A DNA stretch of 14,662 nucleotides. Origin: an uncultured Parvibacter sp. Lineage in GTDB: Bacteria; Actinomycetota; Coriobacteriia; Coriobacteriales; Eggerthellaceae. The translations under genes were made by a program, and so were the position numbers. Numbering within the stretch: the stretch's first letter is position 1; every line of letters begins with the position of its first letter. The stretch lies in assembly GCA_910587945.1 (NCBI GenBank), contig CAJUNI010000054.1, positions 1 to 14,662 on the forward strand. Direction: 5' to 3'. The notes under the pieces were generated by a model. It saw only the letters and a list, made by a program, of their open reading frames with translations, was not told where the DNA came from and made no database searches. Of the stretch, positions 1-6,974 are shown one piece after another.

Positions 1-54
1 AATGGCGCTCGATGAAGCAAGAAGCCACGTTGCTTTAGCTGCGTGGTAGTTCAC
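1..54. repeat. 54-bp direct repeat, copy 1
   Basis: The first 54 bases of the window are identical to 934-987; identity ends at base 55 (g here, c in the other copy). It may extend left beyond the window. The copy carries the last 11 codons and TAG stop of a gene like the one at 750, in the same phase, so a second version of that gene probably lies just upstream of the window. Gene duplication, a recombination site or an assembly-graph junction would all give this pattern. Confidence 0.95.
3..38 (+). CDS. C-terminal fragment of a duplicate of the gene at 750
   Basis: Eleven codons (WRSMKQEATLL) followed by TAG at 36-38 match the end of the zero-frame product of the gene at 750-971 exactly, because they lie in the 54-bp repeat. 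The 5' part is off the window. Function is unknown. The same CTT TAG C context as at 966-972 is present, but here the sequence downstream of the repeat is not coding-like in the +1 frame, so a frameshifted extension is not supported for this copy. Confidence 0.4.
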   Translation, partial: WRSMKQEATLL

Positions 55-167
55 GGTTGGCATCCCTTGCTCGCAAGGGTACCAAAATCACGGGTCTCGA
101 CGAGTGTGTCCAATGGGACACCGAAATCGAAACCGACCGCGAGCCCGAGCCCACTGATTGGGCATAG
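39..167 (+). CDS. Coding-like C-terminal tail of an unidentified gene
   Basis: From about 57 to the TAG at 165-167 one frame has codon usage like the neighbouring genes and reads LASLARKGTKITGLDECV, then an acidic stretch ending in EPEPTDWA. It is in the same frame as the fragment at 3-38 but separated from it by the TAG at 36-38. There is no ATG or GTG in frame and no ribosome binding site; TTG at 57 is the only common alternative start. I read it as the 3' end of a gene cut by the 54-bp repeat junction (recombination or mis-assembly) rather than a complete gene. A short hairpin (64-70 with 73-79) lies within it. Function is unknown. Confidence 0.35.
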   Translation: MRGSSRLASLARKGTKITGLDECVQWDTEIETDREPEPTDWA

Positions 168-181
168 GGCTAACACCTCGA

Positions 182-231
182 CCAATGGCAAGCTACGACC
201 TTGTATAATGCAAAGAACAGCTTGCCATTGG
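182..231. promoter_or_regulatory. Promoter -10 inside a 13-bp perfect inverted repeat (probable operator)
   Basis: CCAATGGCAAGCT at 182-194 is exactly inverted as AGCTTGCCATTGG at 219-231. The 24-bp spacer holds TATAAT at 204-209. Transcription would start near 216, so the repeat flanks the -10 and start site, as expected for repressor half-sites. The right arm touches the ribosome binding site GGAGAGG (230-236) of the gene at 245. No good -35 was found (TCGACC at 178-183 is too far, 20 bp). With no T-run after it and with the left arm upstream of the start site, it is a poor terminator. Confidence 0.6.
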
Positions 232-244
232 AGAGGATTTGATC

Positions 245-739
245 ATGTTGTACCCGTATTTGGAACTGAACACGGCACTCACGAAAAACGTGCGCATCGA
301 CCGCACATCGCCCACATCCATCGTCATTGCACTCATTAGCAACGATGGCAAGGTCATCGACATGGAAATGGTTCCAACGACGGAAAAAGGAGAACTCACA
401 CCGCACGATTACAACACCGCCATCGGACTCGTCCGCGGCTACCGTGCTGTCGCCGAGTACAACTCGCTCATGGCCGCCCGCATGGGTGTCGCCCGTGCCA
501 TTACGCCCTTCGGCACACTCGTCGCCTATAAGGCTAACACTAACGAAACCGATGGCGGTATCGCCGTTGACCTCGTGCGACCCGATGGGACCTCTGGTCG
601 GGTCGCCCTCATTGACTCTTCTGAGTCTGAAGCCCTGAACACCTCGCACATCGGCACCTTTGCCTTTGATGGATTTAACGCAGAACCGGAAGCCTACACA
701 GCTTGCGACCCAGATGGACCGATGATGCTCGACTCTTAA
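245..739 (+). CDS. Hypothetical protein, 164 aa
   Basis: I do not recognise this protein. The ATG at 245 is chosen because GGAGAGG ends 8 bases upstream; the in-frame TTG at 239 lies too close to that site. The product is soluble, with no signal peptide or membrane segment. It alternates beta-like stretches (SIVIALISNDGKVIDMEMV; GGIAVDLVRPDGTSGRVALI) with a helical middle (about residues 53-85), and the C-terminus is acidic. The gene is the first after the promoter and inverted repeat at 182-231 and is followed after 10 bases by the gene at 750, so it probably heads a small operon that includes 750 and 1115. No catalytic motif was seen. Confidence 0.75.
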   Translation: MLYPYLELNTALTKNVRIDRTSPTSIVIALISNDGKVIDMEMVPTTEKGELTPHDYNTAIGLVRGYRAVAEYNSLMAARMGVARAITPFGTLVAYKANTNETDGGIAVDLVRPDGTSGRVALIDSSESEALNTSHIGTFAFDGFNAEPEAYTACDPDGPMMLDS

Positions 740-749
740 AGGAAACCTC

Positions 750-1110
750 ATGTCTTACAGCTATCACGGCAGAGCATGGGAAAGGCAGCAATGCCAACAA
801 GTAGCCAATCAAATCGAAAATCAGCTACTCAAGTTCGCACAGGATGCGAACAACATCAAAGTAGGGCAGGAACTGTCCGAATTCACGCTTATGGAGAGCG
901 CTTTCCCTGCTCGTGATCGCAAGATCATGGGTAAATGGCGCTCGATGAAGCAAGAAGCCACGTTGCTTTAGCTGCGTGGTAGTTCACCTGCACCGCACCA
1001 CTCATGAAGTTGTTCGTGGTAAAGACGGAAAGAAAGTTCGCTTGTACCCCAACTATATCGAACTTGCCCGCGCGAACAACAGTCGCCGTCAAACCCCGAA
1101 AGAAAGCTAG
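750..1110 (+). CDS. Hypothetical protein, apparently read through a +1 frameshift at CTT TAG C
   Basis: The zero frame starts at ATG 750 after AAAGGAA and stops at TAG 969-971, giving 73 aa. The stop follows CTT, so the site is CTT TAG C, resembling the CUU UGA C of the RF2 gene. Skipping one base (CTT 966-968, then AGC 970-972) continues into a coding-like frame of 46 more codons (SCVVVHLHRTTHEVVRG..., ending RRQTPKES) to TAG 1108-1110. The fused product is 119 aa. The downstream part has no ATG and its only early start (GTG 976) has no ribosome binding site, yet it ends 4 bases before the next gene, as a real operon gene would. No SD-like stimulator was seen before the slip site. A sequencing indel or a true mutation are the alternatives. 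Function is unknown; the N-terminal half is helical and polar and the tail beta-like and basic. Confidence 0.5.
934..987. repeat. 54-bp direct repeat, copy 2
   Basis: This copy is identical to 1-54 and lies 933 bp downstream in direct orientation. It covers the last codons, the TAG and the proposed +1 slip site of the gene at 750, and continues 16 bases past the stop. Sequences after the two copies are unrelated. Confidence 0.95.
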
Positions 1111-1114
1111 CCAT

Positions 1115-1588
1115 ATGGACCGAAACACTCTCACACTTCCCGCCTCATATGCCAACACTTGTGACCTCATCGACTCACACCCCGACCTGCTCGAAGTCTT
1201 TCTACGAGATACCGAATCGGGCCGCTATCTTGTGGCCATTGACCCCAACGAAACCTCCATCGGATTAGAGATTTGGTTCGATGACTTCAAGGAGGCCTCG
1301 ATTTACTGGATGTGCCCGGAGACGCGCACAACCATATGGACACACGCTCATGCACAGTGGTGCATGGATGATTTCAAACAAGCGCTTGATCGCTATACCA
1401 TTGATGCGGACTTGTCCGAAGCTGATCGCAATATCCTAAAGTCCAATCAGCACGCCATTATCACTCAAGCTGCCCGGGATCTATGCTTTATGCATAGCTG
1501 GCAGGAAATGGCTATTCAGCTCGGCAATGAGATGATTGGTACCGCGATAATCGGTACATGCAACGACTATATCAATAGTCTCCATTAA
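1115..1588 (+). CDS. Hypothetical protein, 157 aa
   Basis: I do not recognise this protein. The start ATG 1115 is preferred over the in-frame ATG 1004 because 1004-1114 overlaps the coding-like tail of the previous gene in another frame and translates into a basic, low-quality stretch. The chosen start lies 4 bases after that gene's stop, with a weak purine-rich site (GAAAGAAAG) upstream, suggesting translational coupling. The product is soluble and acidic, rich in Trp and Asp/Glu, with an N-terminal part resembling a beta domain (GRYLVAIDPNETSIGLEIWF) and a helical C-terminal half. It has no signal peptide or known catalytic motif. It is the last gene of the first operon; a hairpin follows at 1609-1644. 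Confidence 0.7.
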   Translation: MDRNTLTLPASYANTCDLIDSHPDLLEVFLRDTESGRYLVAIDPNETSIGLEIWFDDFKEASIYWMCPETRTTIWTHAHAQWCMDDFKQALDRYTIDADLSEADRNILKSNQHAIITQAARDLCFMHSWQEMAIQLGNEMIGTAIIGTCNDYINSLH

Positions 1589-1608
1589 TATCGATACTCA
1601 TCAGAAAA

Positions 1609-1644
1609 AGCGCAACGGGCCTAAAGGCTCTGACCCGTTGCGCT
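1609..1644 (-). terminator. 11-bp hairpin, terminator-like on the minus strand
   Basis: AGCGCAACGGG at 1609-1619 pairs with CCCGTTGCGCT at 1634-1644; the loop contains an extra GCCT-aa-AGGC pairing. On the plus strand no T-run follows. On the minus strand the stem runs into TTTTT (1609-1605), the order of an intrinsic terminator, although no minus-strand gene is visible upstream of it. It sits in the 125-bp gap between two plus-strand operons and may also act as a weak plus-strand terminator or a leader hairpin for the gene at 1714. Confidence 0.45.
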
Positions 1645-1713
1645 CTGATGCGATAGAGACGCAGATGCAAGCACTGCGTAAAACGAAAGGACGATAAACC
1701 AGGAGGTTAATCT

Positions 1714-2955
1714 ATGTTCAAACTCAATGACACCCTGCTCAAATCGGTCATGGTCGACCTCGACGCCAACGTCGCTGTTATGCTTTTCGGTGAGCCTGGC
1801 ACGGGCAAGTCGAGCTTCATCACCGACCTCGGCCGCGTCATCAACTCCAAGACCTTCACCTTTGCAGCTAACGAGGCCGCAGAAAAGGGTGATGTCAACG
1901 GTGTGCGTACCACGCCCGTCTATGATGACGCCGGCACCATCGTCGATTACGAGCAGCGCTTCTTCCCTCATGCGGACATTCGCGCGGCCATCGAGTACGC
2001 CAAGGCGCACCCGCATGAAACACCGATTCTCTTCATCGACGAGATCAACCGCACCTATCCCGATGTGACCACCCTGTTGCTCTCCATCATCACCCGACGA
2101 GCGGTGGGTACCGTGGATCTGCCGTCCAACTTGCGCATCGTCTGCGCTGGTAATGACAAGGGCAACGTCATGGCGCTTGACGAGGCATCGTTGTCTCGTT
2201 ACTCCATCTATCACATCGTGCCTGATGCCCAGACGTGGCTGAATGTGAATCCCGATGCCAACGAGCATGTGAAGAAGGTGCTCACCAGCCGCCCCGACCT
2301 CATCTTCTGCAAGGCGACCGATGCCACGGTGGCCAAGAAGGACGATGACGACAACAACACCGGTGCCGACATTACCATTGACGCTCTTCTGACCGATGAC
2401 GATGGTGCTCGTCAGATTACCTGCCCGCGAACCCTGACCATGATGTCCAACTGGTTGAACCGCGCCGATACCGACCTGCTCCAGACCATGCTCTCCGAGC
2501 AGCTGGAGACGCCCAACGGTGACATTTCCGCCCTCAAGGCGAAACTTGACGGCACCATCGGCGAGACCGAGTTCTCGCTGCTGCTGTTCAACGAGCTCGT
2601 CAATGCGATGATGACCCCGCAGGCTGCGGCCTCCACCATCAAGCTGACGCCGCCGACCTATTATGACCAGCTCAAGCAGGCGCCTGACATCGCCACCCTT
2701 GACCAGCTCATCTCCGGCATGCCCGAGAAGTTGCGCTCGAACAGCCTCATCTATGCGCTCTACGAGCGCGCGGACAACGCTGCGATCATCGGCCGCATTG
2801 CCACCCAGCTGACGGCCTTCGAGCCTGATGACGTGAAGGTGCTCATGGACCTCTGCGTGCGTGAGAACATCGACACGGAAAACCTGAAGGTATTCGTCAA
2901 CTGCGGTGCCCCGGTAGCCAACATCTATGCCCCCATGCTGGAAAGCTACATCTAA
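1714..2955 (+). CDS. MoxR/CobS-like AAA+ ATPase
   Basis: This 413-aa protein is an AAA+ ATPase of the MoxR/AAA_5 type. Walker A is GEPGTGKSS at residues 26-34, Walker B is ILFIDEINR at 105-113, sensor 1 is Asn147 in IVCAGND, and an arginine-finger-like Arg162 sits in SLSRY. The AAA module is N-terminal; the C-terminal 200 residues are helical and unassigned. MoxR-family ATPases act as chaperones with a VWA-domain partner (RavA-ViaA, CbbQ-CbbO, CobS-CobT), and the next gene encodes exactly such a protein 16 bases downstream. The start is fixed by AGGAGGT 7 bases upstream, the strongest ribosome site in the window. Large phages often carry CobS/CobT-like pairs that are annotated as cobalt chelatase but probably do not serve cobalamin synthesis. 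The substrate is unknown. Confidence 0.85.
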   Translation: MFKLNDTLLKSVMVDLDANVAVMLFGEPGTGKSSFITDLGRVINSKTFTFAANEAAEKGDVNGVRTTPVYDDAGTIVDYEQRFFPHADIRAAIEYAKAHPHETPILFIDEINRTYPDVTTLLLSIITRRAVGTVDLPSNLRIVCAGNDKGNVMALDEASLSRYSIYHIVPDAQTWLNVNPDANEHVKKVLTSRPDLIFCKATDATVAKKDDDDNNTGADITIDALLTDDDGARQITCPRTLTMMSNWLNRADTDLLQTMLSEQLETPNGDISALKAKLDGTIGETEFSLLLFNELVNAMMTPQAAASTIKLTPPTYYDQLKQAPDIATLDQLISGMPEKLRSNSLIYALYERADNAAIIGRIATQLTAFEPDDVKVLMDLCVRENIDTENLKVFVNCGAPVANIYAPMLESYI

Positions 2956-2971
2956 ACGAAAGGAGCCGCTG

Positions 2972-4633
2972 ATGCAACTTCGAGGAAATCGGCCCATCGC
3001 GCCGTCCGTTGTGGCGGCTCCGGCCACCACTGGCCCCATCGATATTGCGGATAATATCAAGACAGCGCTCGTCGACCCCGTGTTTGCGGCAACGATGGGC
3101 GCTGCCCCTGTGACCGCATTCGATGACGCGGGCAACCCGACAACTGAAGAAGCCATTGCCGAGCTTATCGGTATGACCTTCTCCGACACGGTGAACATCG
3201 CCGCTGAAGATGAGATCAAATCGTTCTTCCAACAGGCATGGACGCACTTCGATGCCACCTCTGCGCTTCTGGCGAAGGAGAGCTTCCTTAATGCCGCAGC
3301 ACGTAAAGCCAAACTGCCCGATGCCACCCCCACGATTATCTACACTGCTCGCGATGATGTCATCCCCGCGGCTAAAGGTCAGCTGGCGCGCAGCGAATGT
3401 CCCGAACATTGGACGGCATCCCTTGGGTTCTTCGCCCGCGGTCTCAGCGCCTCCGATGTGCTTGTGTTCTCATTCGAATCGAAGAGCATCTTCGATCAAT
3501 TCAAGGCATTCTTTGCAACGCGCATCGCCGCATGGCCGAACCTGCCGCAGAACCAGGCTCTGTTCCATGACCTGCAGAAGATCAAGCTCGACAGCGTGGT
3601 TGAAGCTCTTTGGCTACGCAAGACGATTGACGATCCCGCAGCCAACGCGGACAACTCCTTCGCCCGTGTGCTCATCCGCTCGCTCTTCGACTTCGTTGCC
3701 CAGACCAATGACCCCTATTTGGTCAATGCACTGCCCTGGAGCATTCCTGAGATGATCCACCCGACCGCGGTCGTATTCGCCAACGTGGAAGTGCACGCCA
3801 AATCAAAGCCCTCAGTCATCGCTGATGAGTGGAAGCTCATTGCCACGGCTCGCAACATGCCTGTGCACATGGTGTCCAACACCAAACTCTCGCGCATGAC
3901 CTCTGCTGCCCGCCAGCAAGCCAAGGCCGCGACTGCTGCTGCACGAAAAGACAACCAACCTGCTGAGCGTGCCGCTGAGGTGCCTTTCGCAGGCTCCCGC
4001 CCGCCGGTGAAGCAGTTCATCGCACGTATCGACAAGCTGCTGGCAAAGATGGGTCAGATTACCTCATCGAAAAACACGATGAAGAACCGTCATCGCTCCT
4101 ACAACGTGCCCTCCCGGCGCAAGCCCGATGACATCGACGCTGCTGGGATGTCGGTAAAAACCATCTACCGACCCGACCTGCATCTCTACATCGACACCTC
4201 GGGCTCCATCTCAGAGGAGAACTACAAGGACGCCATCCTTTCGGCCATCGCTATCGCGCGCAAGCTGAATGTGAACTTGTTCTTCAACTCCTTCAGCCAC
4301 ATCTTATCGGATTGCACCTACCTGCCCGTCCAGGGCCGCTCGGTGCGTCAGATTTACAACCAGTTCCGCCGCACCCCCAAGGTAACCGGTGGCACTGATT
4401 ACGCTCAGATCTGGCAGTACATCAACATGTCGAAACAGCGTCGCGCTGAGCTCTCGATCATCATCACCGACTTCGAGTACGGAGCCCCTTCGCAGTACAT
4501 CGAGCATCCCCAGAATCTCTACTACATGCCTTGCTCAGCTATGGATTGGGACTGGATGGTGCGCGATGCGAAGCACTTCGTCAACTCAGCTCGCCACATC
4601 GACCCCAATCTACGCAAGCACATTCTGATGTAA
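2972..4633 (+). CDS. VWA-domain protein, partner of the MoxR-like ATPase
   Basis: A 553-aa protein with a C-terminal von Willebrand factor A domain (about residues 400-540). The MIDAS metal site is visible: DTSGS at 408-412, the Thr of TGGTD at 475, and Asp500 in IITDF. Before it lies a basic linker (about 370-400) after an Ala/Lys-rich helical stretch. The first 330 residues are unassigned. Start ATG 2972 has AAAGGAG 6 bases upstream; the longer in-frame start at 2927 overlaps the previous gene. The order AAA+ then VWA matches RavA-ViaA, NorQ-NorD and CobS-CobT pairs, in which the VWA protein is the substrate adaptor or effector. The C-terminal VWA position is like CobT. There is no signal peptide, so it acts in the cytoplasm. 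The target is unknown. Confidence 0.85.
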   Translation: MQLRGNRPIAPSVVAAPATTGPIDIADNIKTALVDPVFAATMGAAPVTAFDDAGNPTTEEAIAELIGMTFSDTVNIAAEDEIKSFFQQAWTHFDATSALLAKESFLNAAARKAKLPDATPTIIYTARDDVIPAAKGQLARSECPEHWTASLGFFARGLSASDVLVFSFESKSIFDQFKAFFATRIAAWPNLPQNQALFHDLQKIKLDSVVEALWLRKTIDDPAANADNSFARVLIRSLFDFVAQTNDPYLVNALPWSIPEMIHPTAVVFANVEVHAKSKPSVIADEWKLIATARNMPVHMVSNTKLSRMTSAARQQAKAATAAARKDNQPAERAAEVPFAGSRPPVKQFIARIDKLLAKMGQITSSKNTMKNRHRSYNVPSRRKPDDIDAAGMSVKTIYRPDLHLYIDTSGSISEENYKDAILSAIAIARKLNVNLFFNSFSHILSDCTYLPVQGRSVRQIYNQFRRTPKVTGGTDYAQIWQYINMSKQRRAELSIIITDFEYGAPSQYIEHPQNLYYMPCSAMDWDWMVRDAKHFVNSARHIDPNLRKHILM

Positions 4634-4646
4634 GCGCCCAACTATC

Positions 4647-4676
4647 GCGGTCCCGCGCACTCTCACGCGGGGCCGC
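4647..4676 (+). terminator. GC-rich 11-bp hairpin between VWA and Clp-like genes
   Basis: GCGGTCCCGCG (4647-4657) pairs with CGCGGGGCCGC (4666-4676), with one G-U pair and an 8-base loop. It begins 13 bases after the VWA stop. Only CTCTTTA follows, so it is at best a weak or attenuating terminator; stabilising the 3' end of the upstream message is another possibility. The next gene's ribosome site (GGAAGGAGG) follows directly. Confidence 0.45.
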
Positions 4677-4700
4677 CTCTTTACAGGAAGGAGGACACCC

Positions 4701-6587
4701 ATGGCCTTCAATGACTTCACCACCCATGATGACGATGACGCTCAAGACCCGAACATCTCTGGCCCCAGTACCAATAACGGCACCACCCCGTCAGCCACAA
4801 CGCTACCGCCTGGCGCCATCGCCTCAACCATCAACCAGATGATGGGGCGCCAACAGCTCGTGGTGAATGATGATGAGATTCCGCCCGAACTCGACAACTT
4901 CAATGCCCGCTATGCCAATGCTGATCCGATTCTCTTCCGCGATGAGATCGTCGACCAGACCATGGCGGTGCTCATAGGAAAGGATAAGCCCAACGCCATG
5001 CTCATCGGCCATGCTGGCACGGGCAAGACGAAAATTGCAGAGGACATCGCGCGCCGCCTAGCTTGCAACGACCCCTCTGTGCCCGACCAGCTCAAAGGCT
5101 ACACCGTCTACGAGCTTCCGCTCTGCTCGCTTGTGGCTGGCGGCGGCATCGTCGGCGAGATCGAGCAGCGCTTAAAGAACATCATCGCATGGGCATCGTG
5201 CAAGTCGAACAAGGCAATCCTGTTCATCGACGAGATTCACATGCTCACCGATGACAACAGCTCGACTTACACGAAGATCGCCCAGCAGCTCAAGCCGGCG
5301 CTCTCCCGCGGCCGCATTCGTGTCATCGGCGCCACGACCGTGAACGAGTCTATGTCCATTGCCGATGACCCTGCGCTCAACCGCCGCTTCTCCCGCATCA
5401 TTGTCGATGAGCTGACCCGCGAACAGACCGTAGAGATTCTGGAGAAGTATTGGCCGTCCCTCGCGGCCCACTACGACTTTCAGATTGACATGGCTCCTGA
5501 AGTCATCTCCTCATGCGTGGACATCGCTGATCGCTTCTCGTTCCAGGGCGCCCATCGCCCTGACTCCGCTGTGACGCTGATCGACCGTGCTTGCGCCGAT
5601 GAGATTGTGGCGCAGAAGCGTCGTCTGGCGCTCGCCAAGCAATCAAACAACCAGGCGCTCATCCAGGCCATCCAGGCCCAACCCAAAGCGGTTGTCACTG
5701 AGCGCACCTTGAAGCGCACAGCTCAGCGCCTCATGACAGGACATGCTGCCAAACATGACATTGATGCCAACGTTATGGCTGACGCCTTCGCACCCATCCA
5801 GGGCCAGACTCGCGCTGTCGATATCGTCTCCCGTCATATCCTGCGCCGCGAACGGAATCTGTTCCCCTCGAACAAACCGCTAGCACTCATGTTCGCCGGC
5901 CCCACCGGTGTCGGTAAAACCATGATGGCCAAGATCATCGGTGAGGTGGTCTGCCAGTGCGAGCCCATCATCCTCAACATGACCGAGTACAACTCGCCCG
6001 CTTCAGTGACCCGCATCACGGGGGCCTCGGCCGGTTACATCGGTTACGACTCCAAGGCTGAGCTCCCCTTCGACCCACTGCAGACCAACCCCTATCAGGT
6101 GATTCTGCTCGATGAGTTCGAAAAGGCCGACCCCTCTGTTCAGCGCCTGTTCATGCGCGCCCTCGACGAGGGCAAGCTGCGCACCGCCAACGGCAAGGAC
6201 ATCGACTTCTCGCGCTCCATCATCATCGCGACCACCAACGCCGGCAATGCGAAGAAGAAAGTCGCGCATTTGGGCTTCTGCCCCGAAACCGAGCGCACCT
6301 CCTTCAACCCGAACATGCTCGCCAACGACTTTGACATGGAATTCCTGAACCGCTTCACAGAGATCATCGAGTTCGAGCCCGTGCCGAAGGAGACCTTCCG
6401 TTCCATCTTGGCCTCAACCTACAAGACCGAGGCCGCGCGCATCAACGCCGAATTCTCGCGTATCAACCTGCCTGCAGAGCTTGATGATGACACGCTGGAT
6501 GCACTCACCGAAGAGAACTACGTGCCCGAGTTCGGCGCCCGTCCGACCCATCGCACCATCAAGGCGTGGATCGAGGACAACGCCTAA
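4701..6587 (+). CDS. ClpA/ClpC-like two-domain AAA+ unfoldase
   Basis: A 628-aa Clp/Hsp100-type ATPase with two AAA+ domains. D1 has Walker A GHAGTGKT (103-110), Walker B ILFIDEIH (Asp177-Glu178), the sensor RVIGATT and DPALNRRF. D2 has Walker A GPTGVGKT (400-407), Walker B VILLDEFEKA (Asp471-Glu472), the sensor IIATTNAG, and the C-terminal GARP motif followed by a truncated small subdomain. There is no Clp-N double repeat, only about 60 acidic disordered residues, and no ClpB-type middle domain. Between the D2 sensor and FLNRF is LGF (524-526), placed where ClpA, ClpC and ClpX carry the [LIV]G[FL] loop that docks on ClpP, so it may use host ClpP. GGAAGGAGG upstream sets the start. The family threads proteins through a hexameric pore; the substrate here is unknown. 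It sits 67 bases after the VWA gene. Confidence 0.9.
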   Translation: MAFNDFTTHDDDDAQDPNISGPSTNNGTTPSATTLPPGAIASTINQMMGRQQLVVNDDEIPPELDNFNARYANADPILFRDEIVDQTMAVLIGKDKPNAMLIGHAGTGKTKIAEDIARRLACNDPSVPDQLKGYTVYELPLCSLVAGGGIVGEIEQRLKNIIAWASCKSNKAILFIDEIHMLTDDNSSTYTKIAQQLKPALSRGRIRVIGATTVNESMSIADDPALNRRFSRIIVDELTREQTVEILEKYWPSLAAHYDFQIDMAPEVISSCVDIADRFSFQGAHRPDSAVTLIDRACADEIVAQKRRLALAKQSNNQALIQAIQAQPKAVVTERTLKRTAQRLMTGHAAKHDIDANVMADAFAPIQGQTRAVDIVSRHILRRERNLFPSNKPLALMFAGPTGVGKTMMAKIIGEVVCQCEPIILNMTEYNSPASVTRITGASAGYIGYDSKAELPFDPLQTNPYQVILLDEFEKADPSVQRLFMRALDEGKLRTANGKDIDFSRSIIIATTNAGNAKKKVAHLGFCPETERTSFNPNMLANDFDMEFLNRFTEIIEFEPVPKETFRSILASTYKTEAARINAEFSRINLPAELDDDTLDALTEENYVPEFGARPTHRTIKAWIEDNA

Positions 6588-6602
6588 CGGAAAGGAACTG
6601 CC

Positions 6603-6797
6603 ATGCCGCTTCCCTACACCAGCCAGATTCGGCAAACGTCGTTTACCGATAGCGAAGGCACCTTCGTCTATGACGAGGCCACCGCCATTGACTGGCTCGC
6701 TGTCCGCGGTCTTGACGAGCAAGACATGACGTGCCTGTGCAAACTGCTCGGTTTCGTCCATGGCGATGAGGCCTACGACTTCTATCACGACGACTAA
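6603..6797 (+). CDS. Small acidic hypothetical protein, 64 aa
   Basis: This small ORF has its own ribosome binding site (GGAAAGGA, 6591-6598) and begins 15 bases after the Clp-like gene, so it is co-transcribed. The product is strongly acidic, ends in DFYHDD, and has two Cys (positions 44 and 46, CLC). It has no membrane segment. Codon usage fits the operon. I do not recognise it. Being tiny, acidic and next to an unfoldase that lacks the usual N-domain, it could be an adaptor, but that is a guess from position only. Confidence 0.65.
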   Translation: MPLPYTSQIRQTSFTDSEGTFVYDEATAIDWLAVRGLDEQDMTCLCKLLGFVHGDEAYDFYHDD

Positions 6798-6974
6798 TCC
6801 CACCTGTCGTCACCACCTCTTTGCGAGCACTCAGAAACGCCCTTCGGGCGACTGAGAGCCCATATAAGGCCCTGTGGGCCACGATAGGCTGTACGGACCC
6901 AGCCTTGGACTCACAGGGCCCCTGAGGGCTCACCAAGCCCCGACAGGAACAAAAACGAAAGAAAGGAGACATCG
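6798..6974 (+). promoter_or_regulatory. Hairpin-rich intergenic leader upstream of the helicase gene
   Basis: This 177-base gap is densely self-complementary. CTCAG-aaa-CGCCC-ttc-GGGCG-a-CTGAG (about 6829-6856) forms a two-part stem. GGCCC-tgt-GGGCC (6868-6880) forms a tight hairpin. GGCCCTGTG (6868-6876) is also exactly inverted as CACAGGGCC (6912-6920), offering an alternative long-range stem. GGGCT (6926-6930) can pair with AGCCC. There is no T-run. The last 20 bases carry the helicase ribosome site (GAAAGGAGA). Competing pairings suggest a regulatory leader or processing region. No clear promoter was found; TATAAG at 6864-6869 lacks a -35. Confidence 0.4.

Noticed and set aside
182..231. 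Inverted repeat as an intrinsic terminator of an upstream gene
   Set aside because: The loop would be 24 bases, no T-run follows and a good -10 box lies in the middle, so an operator is more likely.
43..339. 98-codon frame beginning GTG 43
   Set aside because: It crosses the promoter region and the start of the gene at 245, and its codons and composition are unlike the neighbours.
1621..3333. 570-codon open frame on the minus strand across the MoxR-like gene
   Set aside because: It is antisense to two genes with clear motifs, gives a low-complexity Gly/Val/Arg-rich product with no recognisable domain, and reflects the GC-rich third positions of the real genes.
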